Source: Paludibacteraceae bacterium (GTDB lineage Bacteria; Bacteroidota; Bacteroidia; Bacteroidales; Paludibacteraceae). Taken from it: 64,000 nucleotides of DNA. Shown piece after piece: positions 1 through 13,219 of this stretch. The stretch's first letter is position 1. Every line of letters starts with the position of its first letter. A program made the position numbers and the translations under genes. The notes below the pieces were generated by a model. It saw nothing but the letters and a program-made list of their open reading frames with translations. It did no database searches and was not told the origin of the DNA. The stretch lies in assembly GCA_016283095.1 (NCBI GenBank), contig JAEEMG010000082.1:1-64000 (forward strand), in the 5' to 3' direction.

Positions 1-1131
1 CACGTAGACCATGGTAAGACAACTCTTACAGCTGCAATCACTACTGTATTGGCTAAGAAGGGTCTTTCAGAGTTGAGATCTTTTGATTCAATTGATAATG
101 CTCCTGAGGAGAAAGAGCGTGGTATCACTATCAACACTTCACACGTTGAGTACCAGACTGCTAACCGTCACTACGCACACGTTGACTGTCCAGGTCACGC
201 TGACTACGTAAAGAACATGGTTACTGGTGCTGCTCAGATGGACGGTGCTATCATCGTAGTTGCTGCAACTGATGGTCCTATGCCTCAGACTCGTGAGCAC
301 ATTCTTTTGGCTCGTCAGGTAAACGTACCAAGACTTGTTGTATTCATGAACAAGTGTGATATGGTTGACGACCCAGAGATGCTAGAGCTAGTTGAGATGG
401 AGATGCGTGAGCTTCTTTCATTCTACGAGTTCGACGGAGACAACACTCCATTCATCAAGGGATCTGCACTAGGTGCTCTTAACGGAGTTCCTGAGTGGGA
501 GGATAAGATTATGGAGCTTATGGATGCTGTTGATACTTGGATCGAGCTTCCAAAGCGTGATATCGATAAGCCATTCTTGATGCCAATCGAGGACGTATTC
601 TCAATCACAGGTCGTGGTACAGTTGCTACAGGTCGTGTTGAGACTGGTATTGTTCACGTAGGTGACCCAGTTGAGATCATCGGTCTTGGTGCTGAGAAGT
701 TGACTTCTACAATTACAGGTGTTGAGATGTTCCGTAAACTTCTTGATCAGGGAGAGGCTGGTGACAACGTAGGTTTGTTGCTTCGTGGTATCGATAAGGA
801 TCAGATCAAGAGAGGTATGGTAATCTGTAAGCCAGGTTCTGTAACTCCTCACTCTGAGTTCAAGGCTTCAGTTTATATCTTGAAGAAAGAGGAAGGTGGT
901 CGTCACACTCCATTCCACAACAAGTACCGTCCTCAGTTCTACATCCGTACATTGGACGTAACTGGTGAGATCACTCTACCAGAAGGAACTGAAATGGTTA
1001 TGCCAGGTGATAACTTGGAGATCAAGGTTAAGTTGATCAACCCAGTTGCATGTTCAGAGGGACTTCGTTTCGCTATCCGTGAGGGTGGTAGAACAGTAGG
1101 TTCTGGTCAGATCACTGCAATTCTTGACTAA
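1..1131 (+). CDS. tuf: Elongation factor Tu, 5'-truncated by window edge
   Basis: Frame opens at base 1 with [14 protein letters not shown] (G1 motif), then [12 protein letters not shown] and NKCD; ends ...SGQITAILD stop. Confidence 0.98.
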   Translation, partial: HVDHGKTTLTAAITTVLAKKGLSELRSFDSIDNAPEEKERGITINTSHVEYQTANRHYAHVDCPGHADYVKNMVTGAAQMDGAIIVVAATDGPMPQTREHILLARQVNVPRLVVFMNKCDMVDDPEMLELVEMEMRELLSFYEFDGDNTPFIKGSALGALNGVPEWEDKIMELMDAVDTWIELPKRDIDKPFLMPIEDVFSITGRGTVATGRVETGIVHVGDPVEIIGLGAEKLTSTITGVEMFRKLLDQGEAGDNVGLLLRGIDKDQIKRGMVICKPGSVTPHSEFKASVYILKKEEGGRHTPFHNKYRPQFYIRTLDVTGEITLPEGTEMVMPGDNLEIKVKLINPVACSEGLRFAIREGGRTVGSGQITAILD

Positions 1132-1139
1132 TAAAATTA

Positions 1140-1163
1140 GTTCTCTTGCTTCGGCAAGGGAAC
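1140..1163 (+). terminator. Hairpin after tuf (gttctcttgc-ttcg-gcaagggaac)
   Basis: 10-bp stem with one wobble and TTCG tetraloop, followed by an A/T stretch; weak or no U-run. Confidence 0.45.
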
Positions 1164-1170
1164 TATATAT

Positions 1171-1243
1171 ACGGAATTAGCTCAGTTGGTAGAGCACTGG
1201 TCTCCAAAACCAGGTGTCGGGAGTTCGAGCCTCTCATTCCGTG
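1171..1243 (+). tRNA. trnW: tRNA-Trp(CCA)
   Basis: Cloverleaf: acceptor ACGGAAT/ATTCCGT, anticodon stem-loop CTGGT-CTCCAAA-ACCAG, T-loop GTTCGAG. Confidence 0.95.
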
Positions 1244-1258
1244 CTAAAAGAGATTAAG

Positions 1259-1447
1259 ATGAAATTAGTAAATTATCTTGAAGAATCTAAAGACGAGCTT
1301 GTTAAAAAAGTTTCGTGGCCAACTTTGTCCGAAGTGACCTCTAGCGCAGTAGTTGTTTTAGTTGCTTCCCTATTGATAGCAGGGGTTGTTTGGGTAATGG
1401 ATTTTTGCTTCGACAAAGCGATGAATTTTATCTATAATCTTCTGTAA
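1259..1447 (+). CDS. secE: Preprotein translocase subunit SecE (ORF track start at 1214 lies within the tRNA; ATG at 1259 preferred)
   Basis: [26 protein letters not shown]...; position between tRNA-Trp and nusG. Confidence 0.93.
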   Translation: MKLVNYLEESKDELVKKVSWPTLSEVTSSAVVVLVASLLIAGVVWVMDFCFDKAMNFIYNLL

Positions 1448-1470
1448 TCGTTATCTTTATAAGTTATACC

Positions 1471-2016
1471 ATGGCTGAAATTGAAAAGAAGTGGTACGTT
1501 TTGCGTGCCATTAGTGGAAAAGAAAAGTCTGTACGCGATTATCTTGAAAAAGAGATCAAGAACACTAATCTTGGAAAATATGTTTCACAGGTTGTGGTTC
1601 CAACTGAGAAGGTAATGGGAGCGAAGAAGAAGATAATAGAGAGAATGTATCTTCCTGGATATGTTCTTGTAGAAGCTGCTTTGGTTGGTGAGGTGCCTCA
1701 TACACTTAGCAACACTCCTAATGTTATCGGTTTCTTGACTGATAATCCAAAGAAAAGAGATGAGTATGTTTCTCTACGTCAGAATGAGGTGAACAGAATT
1801 CTATCTAAGATGGAAGAAGTTCCTGATTTTTGCAATGAGGCATCTTATGACTTTATCATTGGAGAGAGTGTTAAGGTGAATGATGGTCCTTTTACTGGTT
1901 TTAGCGGTACCATCGAAGAGGTGAATGCAGAAAGGCAGAAACTTAAAGTAATGGTTAAGATCTTCGGACGTAAGACTCCGTTGGAACTTGACTTTTCACA
2001 AGTTGAAAAAGAATAA
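1471..2016 (+). CDS. nusG: Transcription termination/antitermination factor NusG
   Basis: [16 protein letters not shown]..., KOW region [15 protein letters not shown]. Confidence 0.97.
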   Translation: MAEIEKKWYVLRAISGKEKSVRDYLEKEIKNTNLGKYVSQVVVPTEKVMGAKKKIIERMYLPGYVLVEAALVGEVPHTLSNTPNVIGFLTDNPKKRDEYVSLRQNEVNRILSKMEEVPDFCNEASYDFIIGESVKVNDGPFTGFSGTIEEVNAERQKLKVMVKIFGRKTPLELDFSQVEKE

Positions 2017-2054
2017 TCTTGTGATTGTTCTTAACTAATTATAATTAAAAAACA

Positions 2055-2498
2055 ATGGCTAAAGAAGTTGCTGGACTTATCAAATTGCAGATTAAGGGTG
2101 GCGCGGCTAATCCATCACCACCAGTAGGACCTGCTCTAGGTTCTAAGGGTATTAACATTATGGATTTCTGTAAGCAGTTTAATGCTAGAACTCAGGATAA
2201 AGCTGGAAAGGTTTTGCCTGTTGTCATCACTTACTATGCTGATAAGTCTTTTGATTTTGTAATCAAGACTCCTCCAGTAGCAATACAGTTGAAGGAGTTG
2301 ACTAAGCAAAAGAGTGGATCTGCTGAGCCAAACAGAAAGAAGATAGCTGAGATCACTTGGGATCAAGTGAAAGTTATCGCAGAAGACAAGATGAAAGATT
2401 TGAATTGTTTTACTGTGGAGTCAGCTATGTCTATGGTTGCTGGTACAGCTAGAAGTATGGGTATTTCAGTAAAGGGAGATTTTCCCGGTAATAATTAA
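2055..2498 (+). CDS. rplK: Ribosomal protein L11
   Basis: [36 protein letters not shown]. Confidence 0.98.
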   Translation: MAKEVAGLIKLQIKGGAANPSPPVGPALGSKGINIMDFCKQFNARTQDKAGKVLPVVITYYADKSFDFVIKTPPVAIQLKELTKQKSGSAEPNRKKIAEITWDQVKVIAEDKMKDLNCFTVESAMSMVAGTARSMGISVKGDFPGNN

Positions 2499-2509
2499 TC
2501 TTCTATCAA

Positions 2510-3208
2510 ATGAGTAAACTTACAAAGAATCAAAAGTTAGCTGCAGAGAAGATTGAAGAAGGAAAATCTTACTCTCTAAAGGAGGCTTCTGCTTTAGTAA
2601 AGGAAATCACAACAACAAAGTTTGACGCTTCAGTTGATATTGATGTTCGTCTAGGTGTTGATCCTCGTAAGGCTAACCAGATGGTTAGAGGCGTTGTGTC
2701 ATTGCCAAACGGTACAGGTAAGCAGGTAAGAGTGCTTGTATTGTGTACATCAGATGTAGAAGCTGCTGCAAAAGAGGCTGGTGCTGATTACGTTGGTCTT
2801 GACGAGTTCATCGAGAAGATCAAGGGTGGTTGGACAGACTTTGATGTGATGATTACTATGCCTTCAATCATGGGTAAAATTGGTGCTCTAGGACGTGTGC
2901 TAGGACCTCGTGGTTTGATGCCAAATCCAAAGAGTGGTACAGTTACTAATGATGTAGCAAAAGCAGTTAAGGAAGTAAAGCAGGGAAAGATTGATTTCAA
3001 GGTTGATAAGTTTGGTATCGTCCACACTTCAATCGGTAAGGTTTCTTTCACTCCAGACCAGATCTATGGAAATGCGAAGGAGTTCATGGCAACAATCATG
3101 AAGTTGAAGCCATCTTCAGCTAAGGGAACTTACGTGAAGAGCATCTATCTTTCAAGCACAATGAGTCAGGGTATCAAGATTGATCCTAAATCAATTGACG
3201 AAATTTAA
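2510..3208 (+). CDS. rplA: Ribosomal protein L1
   Basis: [46 protein letters not shown]. Confidence 0.98.
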   Translation: MSKLTKNQKLAAEKIEEGKSYSLKEASALVKEITTTKFDASVDIDVRLGVDPRKANQMVRGVVSLPNGTGKQVRVLVLCTSDVEAAAKEAGADYVGLDEFIEKIKGGWTDFDVMITMPSIMGKIGALGRVLGPRGLMPNPKSGTVTNDVAKAVKEVKQGKIDFKVDKFGIVHTSIGKVSFTPDQIYGNAKEFMATIMKLKPSSAKGTYVKSIYLSSTMSQGIKIDPKSIDEI

Positions 3209-3222
3209 TATTAAGATCAGAC

Positions 3223-3741
3223 ATGAAAAAGGAAGATAAAGTAGCTGTAATTGAGCAGTTGTCTAATACTCTATCTGAGTATAGTCACTTTTATGTTGCC
3301 GATGCGTCAGATCTTAATGCGGAGCAGACAAGCGCACTTCGTCGTGCATGTTTTGAGCAGCAGATCAAGATGATTGTTGTTAAGAACACATTGATGAAGA
3401 AGGCTCTTGATCAGAAGGACGCTGATTTCTCTCAGTTGTATCCATCTCTAAAGGGATCATCTGCTATTATGTTTACTAACACTGGTAATGCACCAGCAAA
3501 GTTGATTAAGAGCTTCTCAGCAAACAATCCTTTGAAGAAGCCTGTATTGAAGGCAGCTTATGTAGAGGAGAGCTTCTATGGAGCAGATCAGCTTGAGGCA
3601 TTGGTAAGCATCAAGAGCAAGAACGAACTTATTGGCGACGTTATCGCTTTGTTGCAATCTCCTGCGAAGAATGTTATTTCTTCTTTGCAGTCAGGTGCAA
3701 ACACATTGCATGGTCTTCTTAAGACTCTTGCAGAGAAATAA
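3223..3741 (+). CDS. rplJ: Ribosomal protein L10
   Basis: MKKEDKVAVIEQLSNTLSEYSHFYVADASDLNAEQTSALRR...VKNTLMKKAL; operon position. Confidence 0.96.
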   Translation: MKKEDKVAVIEQLSNTLSEYSHFYVADASDLNAEQTSALRRACFEQQIKMIVVKNTLMKKALDQKDADFSQLYPSLKGSSAIMFTNTGNAPAKLIKSFSANNPLKKPVLKAAYVEESFYGADQLEALVSIKSKNELIGDVIALLQSPAKNVISSLQSGANTLHGLLKTLAEK

Positions 3742-3777
3742 TTTTTTAATTCAAACAATCTTAAAAAAAGAAATAAA

Positions 3778-4152
3778 ATGGCAGATTTGAAAGCATTTGC
3801 AGAACAGTTGGTTAACTTGTCAGTTAAGGAAGTAAACGAGTTGGCTGAGATCTTGAAGAACGAGTACGGTATCGAGCCAGCTGCAGCTGCAGTAGCAGTA
3901 GCAGCAGGTCCTGCAGCAGCAGGTGCAGCAGCTGAGGAGAAAACTTCTTTCGACGTAGTTTTGAAGTCAGCAGGCGCTAACAAGCTTCAGGTTGTAAAGG
4001 CTGTTAAGGAGTCTTGCGGTCTTGGTCTTAAGGAGGCTAAGGAGATCGTAGACGGTGCTCCAGCTACAGTTAAGGAAGGTGTTGCTAAGGACGAGGCTGA
4101 GTCATTGAAGAAGACTCTAGAAGAGGCTGGTGCTGAAGTTGAGCTTAAGTAA
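3778..4152 (+). CDS. rplL: Ribosomal protein L7/L12
   Basis: Ala-rich hinge and C-terminal [25 protein letters not shown]-type domain. Confidence 0.98.
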   Translation: MADLKAFAEQLVNLSVKEVNELAEILKNEYGIEPAAAAVAVAAGPAAAGAAAEEKTSFDVVLKSAGANKLQVVKAVKESCGLGLKEAKEIVDGAPATVKEGVAKDEAESLKKTLEEAGAEVELK

Positions 4153-4174
4153 TATCGCCTGATTTCAGGTTTAT

Positions 4175-4211
4175 AGTTTAGAACCACGAAGGTGTGGTTC
4201 TAAACTTTTTT
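4175..4211 (+). terminator. Intrinsic terminator/attenuator between rplL and rpoB
   Basis: AGTTTAGAACCAC-gaag-GTGGTTCTAAACT-type 13-bp stem followed by TTTTTT. Confidence 0.8.
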
Positions 4212-4249
4212 GTGTCTTAACAATTTTACTTCATTAAAACATCAGCAAA

Positions 4250-7200
4250 ATGTCTCAACAGTTAAATAATAAGAGGGTAAGTTTCGCATCTGTTAAAAAC
4301 CAGATGGAATATCCTGATTTCCTTGAGGTTCAGTTGAAATCCTTCAGGGAGTTTTTCCAGATTGATACTCCACCTGAGCAGAGAAAGAATGAGGGAATGT
4401 ATAAGGTTTTCTCAGAGAATTTCCCTATTGCAGACACTCGAAATAACTTCGTATTAGAGTTTTTGGATTACTACATCGATCCATGCAAATATAGTATTGA
4501 CGAATGTATTGAGCGTGGTCTAACATACAATGTGCCTTTGAAGGCTAAGTTGAAATTGTATTGTACAGACCCTGAGCACGAAGATTTTGAGACTATTATT
4601 CAAGATGTTTATCTTGGAAATATTCCGTACATGACGGAGAAAGGCACTTTCGTTATCAATGGTGCTGAGCGCGTTGTTGTGTCTCAGTTGCACAGATCTC
4701 CAGGTGTATTCTTCGGTCAGAGCATGCATGCTAATGGAACAAAGTTGTATTCTGCTCGTATCATTCCATTCAAGGGTTCTTGGATTGAGTTTGCTACAGA
4801 TATCAATAATGTAATGTATGCTTACATCGACCGTAAGAAAAAGTTGCCTGTGACTACTTTGTTGCGTGCAATCGGTTTCGAAAGCGATAAGGATATTCTT
4901 GAAATTTTCGGGCTTGCTGAAGAGGTTGAGGTAAAGGCTAAGACTATTAACAAATATATCGGTAGAAAGCTTGCTGCTCGTGTCTTGAAGGCATGGACAG
5001 AGGATTTCGTTGATGAGGATACTGGTGAGGTTATCTCTGTCGAGAGAAACAAGGTCCTTATCGAGCGTGAAACTATTCTTGAGGAGGAGAACATCGACGC
5101 TATCCTTGAGTCTGGAGCTTCTACTATCCTATTGCATAAGGAAGACGTTTCTTCTTCTGACTACAGCATTATCTTCAACACTTTGCAGAAGGATGATACT
5201 AACTCGGAGAAGGAAGCTGTCAATTATATATATCGTCAGTTGCGTAATGCTGAGCCTGCTGATGACGCTGCAGCTCGCGAAATCATCCAGAACTTGTTCT
5301 TCTCTGAAAAGAGATATGATTTGGGTGATGTAGGTCGTTACAGAATCAACAAGAAGCTTGACCTTTCTATCGACCCTACTATTAAGGTGTTGACTAAGGA
5401 GGATATCATTGAGATCATCAAGTATCTAATCGAGCTTATCAACTCTAAGGCTGAGGTTGATGATATCGACCACTTGAGCAACAGACGTGTACGTACTGTA
5501 GGTGAGCAGCTTTACAACCAGTTCGGTGTAGGTCTTGCACGTATGGCTCGTACAATCCGTGAGAGAATGAACGTTCGCGACAATGAGGTGTTCACTCCAA
5601 TTGATTTGATCAACGCTAAGACTATCACTTCGGTAATCAATAGCTTCTTTGGAACTAACGCCCTTTCTCAGTTTATGGACCAGACTAACCCATTGGCTGA
5701 GATCACTCACAAACGTCGTCTATCTGCCCTTGGTCCTGGTGGTTTGTCTCGTGATAGAGCCGGATTTGAGGTGCGTGACGTTCACTATACTCACTATGGT
5801 CGTCTATGTCCTATCGAGACTCCAGAAGGTCCAAACATCGGTTTGATTTCTTCATTATGTGTACACGCTAAGATCAATGATCTTGGATTTATCGCAACTC
5901 CTTACCGTAAGATCAATAACGGTATCGCAGATATGTCTGAGACTGGTATCGAGTACATGACTGCTGAGGAAGAGGAAGGAAAGATCATCGGTCAGGGTAA
6001 CGCTCAAATCGATGAGAACGGTAATTTCTTGACAGACAAGGTTAAGGCTCGTCGTCAGGGTGACTTCCCAGTTGTGGATCCTACTGAGCTTGAGTTGATG
6101 GATATCGCTCCAAACCAGATCGCGTCTATCGCTGCATCTTTGATTCCATTTATTGAGCATGATGACGCCAACCGTGCGTTGATGGGATCTAACATGATGC
6201 GCCAGGCTGTTCCATTGTTGACTACTGAGTCTCCTATCGTAGGAACTGGTATCGAGGCACAGCTTGCAAGAGATTCTCGTACTCAGATTTCTGCTGAGGG
6301 TGACGGTGTCGTTGAATATGTAGACGCATCTGTTATTAAGATTAAGTATGACCGTTCAGAAGAGGAGGAGTTCACAAGCTTCGTCTCTGCGGTTAAAGAA
6401 TATAAACTGCCTAAGTTCAGAAGAACTAACCAGAATACAACAATTGACTTGCGTCCGCTTGTTCGTCGTGGCGACCGTGTGACTAAGGGCCAGATCCTTA
6501 CACAGGGATACTCTACAGATAATGGAGAACTTGCTATCGGAAAGAACTTGCTAGTTGCATTCATGCCTTGGAAGGGTTACAACTATGAGGATGCTATCGT
6601 TATCAACGAGAAGGTTGTAAAATGGGATATGTTTACATCAGTTCACGTTGAGGAGGATACTCTAGAGGTTCGTGAGACTAAGCGTGGTATGGAGGAGTTG
6701 ACTGCTGATATTCCAAATGTCAGTGAGGAGGCTACTCGTAATCTTGACGAGAATGGTGTTATCCGTATCGGTGCTCCAGTAGAGCCAGGTGATATCATCA
6801 TCGGTAAGATCACTCCTAAGGGTGAGTCGGATCCTTCTCCAGAAGAGAAGTTGCTTCGCGCTATCTTTGGTGACAAGGCTGGTGACGTTAAGGATGCTTC
6901 TTTGAAGGCTACTCCATCACTTCACGGTGTTGTTATCGGCAAGAGAACATTCGCTCGCGCTATCAAGAACCGTAAGTCAAGACAGTCTGATAAGGAACTT
7001 TTGGAGGCAGTAGATGCTAAATTCGAGCAGGCAGCTGCAGAGTTGAAGAAGATTTTGGTAGACAAGCTTCTTGTCCTTACAAAGGGTAAGACATCTAAGG
7101 GTGTTAAGGATTGTATGGATATCGAGGTAATCGGTAAGGGCGACGTCTTCACAAACAAACTATTCAACAGCATCGACTACAATTCTATCCACTGGAATGA

Positions 7201-8062
7201 TTGGACAGAGGATGAGAAGACAAACAGAATGATCAGCGAGCTTATCTCTAACTACTTGGCTCAGCACAAGGAACTTGAGGCTGGCGTTAAGAGAGACAAG
7301 TTTGCAATCAATATCGGTGATGAACTTCCAAACGGCATCATGCAGTTGGTTAAGGTTTACATCGCTAAGAAGCGTAAGATTCGTGTAGGTGACAAGATGG
7401 CCGGACGTCACGGTAACAAGGGTATCGTATCAAGAATCGTCCGTCAGGAGGATATGCCTTTCTTGGCCGACGGTACTCCAGTCGACATCTGTCTAAACCC
7501 ACTAGGTGTGCCTTCTCGTATGAACCTTGGACAGATCTTCGAGACTGTGCTTGGTTGGGCAGGTTTGAAACTTGGTGTTAAGTTCGCTACTCCTATCTTC
7601 GACGGTGCTTCTCTAGATGATTTGAATGAGTGGACAGACAAAGCAGGTCTTCCAAGATATGGTAAGACATATTTGTACGACGGTGGAACAGGAGAGCGTT
7701 TCGACCAGCCTGCAACAGTAGGTGTGATCTATATGCTTAAGCTTGGTCACATGGTCGACGATAAGATGCACGCTCGTTCAATCGGACCTTACTCATTGAT
7801 TACTCAGCAGCCTCTTGGAGGTAAGGCTCAGTTCGGTGGTCAGCGTTTCGGAGAGATGGAGGTCTGGGCAATCGAGGCATTCGGTGCTTCTCACGTATTG
7901 CAGGAAATCCTAACTATTAAGTCTGATGACGTTAAGGGCCGTGCTCGTGCTTACGAGGCTATCGTTAAGGGTGAGCCAATGCCAACACCAGGTATTCCAG
8001 AGTCTCTAAACGTGTTGCTACACGAGTTGAGAGGTTTGGGCTTGAGTATTACTTTGGATTAA
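4250..8062 (+). CDS. rpoB: RNA polymerase beta subunit
   Basis: 1270 aa; [57 protein letters not shown]. Confidence 0.99.
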   Translation: MSQQLNNKRVSFASVKNQMEYPDFLEVQLKSFREFFQIDTPPEQRKNEGMYKVFSENFPIADTRNNFVLEFLDYYIDPCKYSIDECIERGLTYNVPLKAKLKLYCTDPEHEDFETIIQDVYLGNIPYMTEKGTFVINGAERVVVSQLHRSPGVFFGQSMHANGTKLYSARIIPFKGSWIEFATDINNVMYAYIDRKKKLPVTTLLRAIGFESDKDILEIFGLAEEVEVKAKTINKYIGRKLAARVLKAWTEDFVDEDTGEVISVERNKVLIERETILEEENIDAILESGASTILLHKEDVSSSDYSIIFNTLQKDDTNSEKEAVNYIYRQLRNAEPADDAAAREIIQNLFFSEKRYDLGDVGRYRINKKLDLSIDPTIKVLTKEDIIEIIKYLIELINSKAEVDDIDHLSNRRVRTVGEQLYNQFGVGLARMARTIRERMNVRDNEVFTPIDLINAKTITSVINSFFGTNALSQFMDQTNPLAEITHKRRLSALGPGGLSRDRAGFEVRDVHYTHYGRLCPIETPEGPNIGLISSLCVHAKINDLGFIATPYRKINNGIADMSETGIEYMTAEEEEGKIIGQGNAQIDENGNFLTDKVKARRQGDFPVVDPTELELMDIAPNQIASIAASLIPFIEHDDANRALMGSNMMRQAVPLLTTESPIVGTGIEAQLARDSRTQISAEGDGVVEYVDASVIKIKYDRSEEEEFTSFVSAVKEYKLPKFRRTNQNTTIDLRPLVRRGDRVTKGQILTQGYSTDNGELAIGKNLLVAFMPWKGYNYEDAIVINEKVVKWDMFTSVHVEEDTLEVRETKRGMEELTADIPNVSEEATRNLDENGVIRIGAPVEPGDIIIGKITPKGESDPSPEEKLLRAIFGDKAGDVKDASLKATPSLHGVVIGKRTFARAIKNRKSRQSDKELLEAVDAKFEQAAAELKKILVDKLLVLTKGKTSKGVKDCMDIEVIGKGDVFTNKLFNSIDYNSIHWNDWTEDEKTNRMISELISNYLAQHKELEAGVKRDKFAINIGDELPNGIMQLVKVYIAKKRKIRVGDKMAGRHGNKGIVSRIVRQEDMPFLADGTPVDICLNPLGVPSRMNLGQIFETVLGWAGLKLGVKFATPIFDGASLDDLNEWTDKAGLPRYGKTYLYDGGTGERFDQPATVGVIYMLKLGHMVDDKMHARSIGPYSLITQQPLGGKAQFGGQRFGEMEVWAIEAFGASHVLQEILTIKSDDVKGRARAYEAIVKGEPMPTPGIPESLNVLLHELRGLGLSITLD

Positions 8063-8074
8063 ATTGTAGAAGAT

Positions 8075-11000
8075 ATGGCTTTCAGAAAAGATAATAAAGT
8101 AAAAAATACATTCTCAAGAATTTCTATCGCTCTTGCTTCTCCAGAGGAAATCTTGGAGCAGTCTAGCGGTGAGGTACTAAAGCCTGAGACTATCAACTAT
8201 CGTACTTACAAGCCAGAAAGAGACGGTTTGTTCTGCGAGAAGATCTTTGGTCCAGTAAAGGATTTTGAGTGCCACTGTGGAAAGTATAAGAGAATCAGAT
8301 ATAAAGGTATTGTCTGCGACCGTTGTGGTGTTGAGGTGACTGAGAAGAAAGTCCGCCGTGAAAGAATGGGTCACATCCATTTAGTTGTGCCTGTTGCTCA
8401 CAACTGGTATTTCAGATCTACTCCTAATAAAATCGGTTATCTTCTTGGTCTTCCTTCAAAGACTCTTGATGCAATCATCTACTATGAGAAGTATGTTGTG
8501 TTGCAGCCAGGTATTTTGGCAAGCGAGGGTGTCACAACTCGTCAGCTTTTGACAGAGGAGGAATACCTTGATTTGATGGATAAACTTCCTGTAGAGAACC
8601 TTCATCTAGAAGATTCAGATCCTAACAAGTTTATCGCTAAGATGGGTGCCGAGGCTGTTTACGACATGCTAAAGGAGGTTGACTTGGATTCTCTATCATA
8701 CGAATTGAGAAACAAGGCAAGCCAGGAGACATCTCAGCAGAGAAAGAACGAGGCTTTGAAGCGTCTTCAGGTGGTAGAGGCATTCCGTGCATCTCACGGA
8801 AAGAGCCGCCCTGAGTGGATGATCGTTAAGGTTGTCCCTGTTATTCCGCCTGAATTGCGTCCTTTGGTTCCATTGGATGGTGGACGTTTCGCGACTTCGG
8901 ATTTGAATGATCTTTACAGACGTGTTATCATCCGTAACAACCGTCTTAAGAGATTAATCGAGATCCACGCACCAGAGGTTATCCTTCGTAATGAGAAGCG
9001 TATGTTGCAGGAGGCTGTCGATTCATTGTTCGACAACTCAAAGAAGGCAACAGCCGTTAAGTCTGAGGCTAACAGAGCATTGAAGTCTTTGTCAGACAGC
9101 TTGAAGGGTAAGCAGGGTCGTTTCCGTCAGAACTTGTTGGGTAAGCGTGTTGACTACTCAGCTCGTTCCGTAATCGTCGTTGGACCAGAATTGAAGATGC
9201 ACGAGTGTGGTCTTCCTAAATATATGGCAGCTGAGCTTTATAAACCATTTATCATCCGTAAACTTATTGAGCGTGGTATTGTAAAGACAGTTAAGTCAGC
9301 AAAGAAGATTGTCGACCGCAAGGATCCAATCGTTTGGGATATCCTTGAGTACGTGATGAAGGGTCACCCAGTGCTATTGAACCGTGCCCCTACTTTGCAC
9401 CGTCTTGGTATCCAGGCATTCCAGCCTAAGATGATCGAGGGTAAGGCAATCCAGTTGCACCCACTTGCATGTACAGCGTTCAACGCCGACTTCGATGGTG
9501 ACCAGATGGCCGTTCACTTGCCACTAGGTAATGAGGCTATTCTTGAGGCACAGATGTTGATGCTTGGATCTCACAATATCCTTAATCCTGCTAACGGTGC
9601 ACCTATCACAGTGCCAGCACAGGACATGGTTCTTGGACTTTACTACATCACTAAGGAACGTCCAGGTACTAAGGGTGAGGGATTGAAGTTCTACGGTATG
9701 GAAGAGGCTCAGGTGGCTTACAACGAGCAGAAGGTTGACCTTCACGCTCCAATTCAGGTTATCGTGGATGATGTAGACGAGAATGGTGCTCCAATCCGTC
9801 ACATGATTCAGACTACTGTAGGTAAGCTCATCTTCAACCAGAATGTTCCAAAGGCTGTAGGTTTCATCAACGACCTTATCACTAAGAAGTCTTTGAAGAG
9901 CATTATCAGCAAGGTAATCAAGACTTGTGGTGTTGCTCGTACAGCTCAGTTCTTGGATGATATCAAGAATCTAGGTTACTACATGGCCTTCAAGGGTTGT
10001 TTGTCATTTAACCTTGAGAATGTTATCATTCCAAAGGAGAAAGAGCAGTTTATCAATGAGGGTTACGCTCAGGTAGAGGAGATCATGGCTAACTATAACA
10101 TGGGTCTTATCACTCCAAATGAGCGATACAATAATATCATTAATATTTGGACAGAGGTTAACAAGAAGTTGGCTGATGTCTTGATGGATACAATTAAGAA
10201 GGACGATCAGGGATTCAACTCAGTATACATGATGCTTGACTCTGGAGCCCGTGGATCTAAGGAGCAGATTCGTCAGCTTTCTGGTATGCGTGGTTTGATG
10301 GCCAAGCCTCAGAAATCTGGAGCCGTTGGTGGCCAGATCATTGAGAACCCTATCCTTTCTAACTTTAAGGAAGGTTTGTCAGTCCTTGAGTACTTTATCT
10401 CTACTCACGGTGCTCGTAAGGGTCTTGCCGATACAGCATTGAAGACTGCCGACGCAGGTTACTTGACTCGTCGTCTTGTTGACGTATCTCACGATGTGAT
10501 CATCAATGAAGAGGATTGTGGAACATTGCGTGGACTTGTCTGCACAGATATCAAGAAGAACGATGAGGTCGTTGCTTCATTGGGCGAGAGAATCCTAGGA
10601 CGTGTGTCTGTTCACGATGTTGTCAACCCAGCTACTGGTGAGGTTATCGTGATGGCAGGACAGGAGATCAGAGAGGATCAGGTGGCTGCAATCAACGCTG
10701 CTAAGATCGAGAAAGTTGAGATCCGTTCAGTGCTTACTTGTGAGTCTAAGAGAGGTGTTTGTGCTAAATGTTATGGACGTAACTTGGCTACTGGCCGTAT
10801 GGTTCAGGAAGGTGAGGCAGTCGGAGTTATCGCAGCTCAGTCAATCGGTGAGCCAGGAACTCAGTTGACACTTCGTACATTCCACGTCGGTGGTGTTGCC
10901 GGTAACGTCGCTACAAACAATGGATTCAGATCTAAATATGATGGTATCATCGAGTTTGAGGAGTTGAAGACAGTCGACACTACAGATGAGAACGACCAGC

Positions 11001-12382
11001 CAGTTCAGGTTGTTGTCGGACGTCTTGGTGAGGCAAGAATCATCAACCCAACAACAAAGATTGAGCTTACTCGTGCAGAAATCCCTTATGGATCTAAACT
11101 ATTCTTCAAGAATGGTCAGGAAGTTCACGTAGATGACTTGATCTGTGAGTGGGACCCATACAATGCCGTTATCGTGACTGAGGTTGCTGGTAAGGTAGAG
11201 TTTGAGAGCTTGATCGAGGGTGTTACTTGCCGTTCGGATCACGACGAGACTACAGGACACGAGGAGAAGGTCATCATCGAATCTAAGGATAAGACAAAAT
11301 CTCCAGTATGTAATATCGTAAATGAAGACGGTAGCATCGAGAAGTCATACAACTTGCCTGTGGGCGCTACAGTTGTTGTTTCTGAGGGCGACCGTTTGAA
11401 GAAAGGTCAGCTTTTGGTTAAGATCCCAAGATCTTCAAGCAAGGCAGGCGATATCACAGGAGGTCTTCCACGAGTACAGGAGTTGTTCGAGGCTCGTAAC
11501 CCATCTAATCCAGCTATCGTTGCTGAAATCGATGGTGAGGTATCGTTCGGTAAGATCAAGAGAGGTAACCGTGAAATCTCCGTTACATCTAAGTTTGGCG
11601 AGGTTAAGAAATATCTAGTTTCTTTGTCTAAGCAGATCTTGGTACAGGAGGGTGATTATGTACGTGCAGGAAATGCAATCTCTGACGGTGCAATCTGTCC
11701 ATCAGATATCCTTGCAATCCTAGGTCCTACAGCTGTTCAGGAATATATTGTGAACGAGGTTCAGGATGTGTACCGTCTACAGGGTGTAGGTATCAACGAC
11801 AAGCACTTCGAGGTTATCGTACGTCAGATGATGCGTAAGGTTCAGATTTCTGATCCAGGTGATACATTGTTCTTGGAGAACGACTTGGTTGACAAGATCG
11901 AGTTTATGGAGGAGAACGACAAATTGTTCGATAAGAAGATCGTTGTAGACGCAGGTGGTTCTACAAACTTCAAGCCAGGACAGGTTGTTACAGCTCGTAA
12001 CCTTCGTGCAGAGAACAGTATGCTTAAGCGTCGTGACTTGAAGACAGTCACAGTTCGTGATGCTATCCCTGCAACTGCAACTCAGATTCTTCAGGGTATC
12101 ACAGGTGCTGCACTTCAGACTCGTAGCTTCATGTCATCTGCATCATTCCAGCAGACAACTAAGGTGCTTAACGATGCTGCTCTTCGCGGTAAGACAGATA
12201 ATCTTGAGGGTATGAAGGAGAACGTTATCTGCGGTCACTTGATCCCAGCAGGTACAGGTCTTTCTAAGTGGCAGCAGCTTGTTGTCGGACCAAAGGATGA
12301 GATGGAGAAGGCATACGCAAAGTCATCTTACGACTATGAGGATGGTGATTTCGCAGTAGAGTTCCCTTCTGAGAACGAATAA
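8075..12382 (+). CDS. rpoC: RNA polymerase beta' subunit
   Basis: 1435 aa; [23 protein letters not shown] zinc finger; [15 protein letters not shown] catalytic motif. Confidence 0.99.
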   Translation: MAFRKDNKVKNTFSRISIALASPEEILEQSSGEVLKPETINYRTYKPERDGLFCEKIFGPVKDFECHCGKYKRIRYKGIVCDRCGVEVTEKKVRRERMGHIHLVVPVAHNWYFRSTPNKIGYLLGLPSKTLDAIIYYEKYVVLQPGILASEGVTTRQLLTEEEYLDLMDKLPVENLHLEDSDPNKFIAKMGAEAVYDMLKEVDLDSLSYELRNKASQETSQQRKNEALKRLQVVEAFRASHGKSRPEWMIVKVVPVIPPELRPLVPLDGGRFATSDLNDLYRRVIIRNNRLKRLIEIHAPEVILRNEKRMLQEAVDSLFDNSKKATAVKSEANRALKSLSDSLKGKQGRFRQNLLGKRVDYSARSVIVVGPELKMHECGLPKYMAAELYKPFIIRKLIERGIVKTVKSAKKIVDRKDPIVWDILEYVMKGHPVLLNRAPTLHRLGIQAFQPKMIEGKAIQLHPLACTAFNADFDGDQMAVHLPLGNEAILEAQMLMLGSHNILNPANGAPITVPAQDMVLGLYYITKERPGTKGEGLKFYGMEEAQVAYNEQKVDLHAPIQVIVDDVDENGAPIRHMIQTTVGKLIFNQNVPKAVGFINDLITKKSLKSIISKVIKTCGVARTAQFLDDIKNLGYYMAFKGCLSFNLENVIIPKEKEQFINEGYAQVEEIMANYNMGLITPNERYNNIINIWTEVNKKLADVLMDTIKKDDQGFNSVYMMLDSGARGSKEQIRQLSGMRGLMAKPQKSGAVGGQIIENPILSNFKEGLSVLEYFISTHGARKGLADTALKTADAGYLTRRLVDVSHDVIINEEDCGTLRGLVCTDIKKNDEVVASLGERILGRVSVHDVVNPATGEVIVMAGQEIREDQVAAINAAKIEKVEIRSVLTCESKRGVCAKCYGRNLATGRMVQEGEAVGVIAAQSIGEPGTQLTLRTFHVGGVAGNVATNNGFRSKYDGIIEFEELKTVDTTDENDQPVQVVVGRLGEARIINPTTKIELTRAEIPYGSKLFFKNGQEVHVDDLICEWDPYNAVIVTEVAGKVEFESLIEGVTCRSDHDETTGHEEKVIIESKDKTKSPVCNIVNEDGSIEKSYNLPVGATVVVSEGDRLKKGQLLVKIPRSSSKAGDITGGLPRVQELFEARNPSNPAIVAEIDGEVSFGKIKRGNREISVTSKFGEVKKYLVSLSKQILVQEGDYVRAGNAISDGAICPSDILAILGPTAVQEYIVNEVQDVYRLQGVGINDKHFEVIVRQMMRKVQISDPGDTLFLENDLVDKIEFMEENDKLFDKKIVVDAGGSTNFKPGQVVTARNLRAENSMLKRRDLKTVTVRDAIPATATQILQGITGAALQTRSFMSSASFQQTTKVLNDAALRGKTDNLEGMKENVICGHLIPAGTGLSKWQQLVVGPKDEMEKAYAKSSYDYEDGDFAVEFPSENE

Positions 12383-12429
12383 TGCAAATGGAAACACACG
12401 TTAATGTGTGAATCTAAATACGAATAAGA

Positions 12430-12462
12430 CAGACCGCAATTTCTTGCGGTCTGTTTTGTTTT
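12430..12462 (+). terminator. Terminator after rpoC
   Basis: CAGACCGCAA-tttc-TTGCGGTCTG then TTTTGTTTTT. Confidence 0.9.
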
Positions 12463-12526
12463 TACATTGTAATGGATTATTTCATGTATATAATGCAGAT
12501 TGCGAAATGTGTGTTCAACAAACAAA

Positions 12527-12558
12527 TTTGTAAGAATAATTTTTAAATTGTAATTTTG
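12527..12558 (+). promoter_or_regulatory. Bacteroidetes-type promoter TTTG-N20-TAATTTTG upstream of DUF3467 gene
   Basis: Matches TTTG/TAnnTTTG consensus ~24 nt before the ATG. Confidence 0.6.
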
Positions 12559-12581
12559 CCTAAAATCAAAAAACTAAGAAT

Positions 12582-12938
12582 ATGGATAACGAAAACAACG
12601 ATAAAGAACAGCGTCGTGGTTTCCCTGTTGAAATCACAGAAGATATAGCAGAGGGTGTATATGCCAATTTTGCCCTTGTAGGACACTCTCAGACAGAATT
12701 CCTTTTGGACTTTGCCAAGACTATACCTGGACAGCAGAAGGCTAAAATAAAGAGCCGTGTGATAATGTCTCCGATTCAGGCTAAACGTCTTCTTCGTGCT
12801 TTGCAGGACAACATCGCAAAATATGAGCAGGATTTTGGCGAAATCAATATCCAACCTATAGCTCCTCGTGGAAATGGCAATGACAATGGTTCTATTCCTC
12901 CTTCATTTATGGGCTTCAACGGTACTGGAGAGGCATAG
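12582..12938 (+). CDS. DUF3467 family protein
   Basis: ADNNNAxx...GVYANFALVGHSQTEFLLDFAKTIPGQQKAKIKSRVIMSPIQAKRLLRALQDNIAKYE; conserved position after rpoC. Confidence 0.85.
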   Translation: MDNENNDKEQRRGFPVEITEDIAEGVYANFALVGHSQTEFLLDFAKTIPGQQKAKIKSRVIMSPIQAKRLLRALQDNIAKYEQDFGEINIQPIAPRGNGNDNGSIPPSFMGFNGTGEA

Positions 12939-12973
12939 TGGAAATGCAAAATTTGTAATGCGAAATTCAACAT

Positions 12974-13002
12974 AAAAAGACGAGATTTATTCTCGTCTTT
13001 TT
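12974..13002. terminator. Symmetrical hairpin terminator AAAAAGACGAGA/TCTCGTCTTTTT
   Basis: 12-bp stem with U-tract. Confidence 0.85.
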
Positions 13003-13114
13003 ATGTTTATATCAAATTGTACGCATGTACATAATAGAAAGACATAATGTACATCTGTATTTAGACATATAGATATGGATGTTTGTGGATTTAGTGGATT
13101 TATTATGTCTTGAA

Positions 13115-13151
13115 TTTGCTAAATCTTATCTAAAAAATAAGATTTAGCAAA
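13115..13151. promoter_or_regulatory. Perfect 15-bp inverted repeat TTTGCTAAATCTTAT-N7-ATAAGATTTAGCAAA upstream of ATPase gene
   Basis: Direct reading; half-site GATTTAGC recurs at ~13193. Confidence 0.6.
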
Positions 13152-13219
13152 GAAATGATAATTACACAAGGCTAAAAGTGTGAAAATATTTGAGATTTAG
13201 CGTAAAATTTAGGCTTTGA

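Noticed and set aside
1214-1258. Upstream start of the secE ORF
   Set aside because: Overlaps the 3' half of tRNA-Trp; the ATG at 1259 fits SecE length.
3588-3983. 131-aa minus-strand ORF with poly-Ala tract
   Set aside because: Antisense to rplJ/rplL; Ala run is the reverse reading of the L7/L12 hinge.
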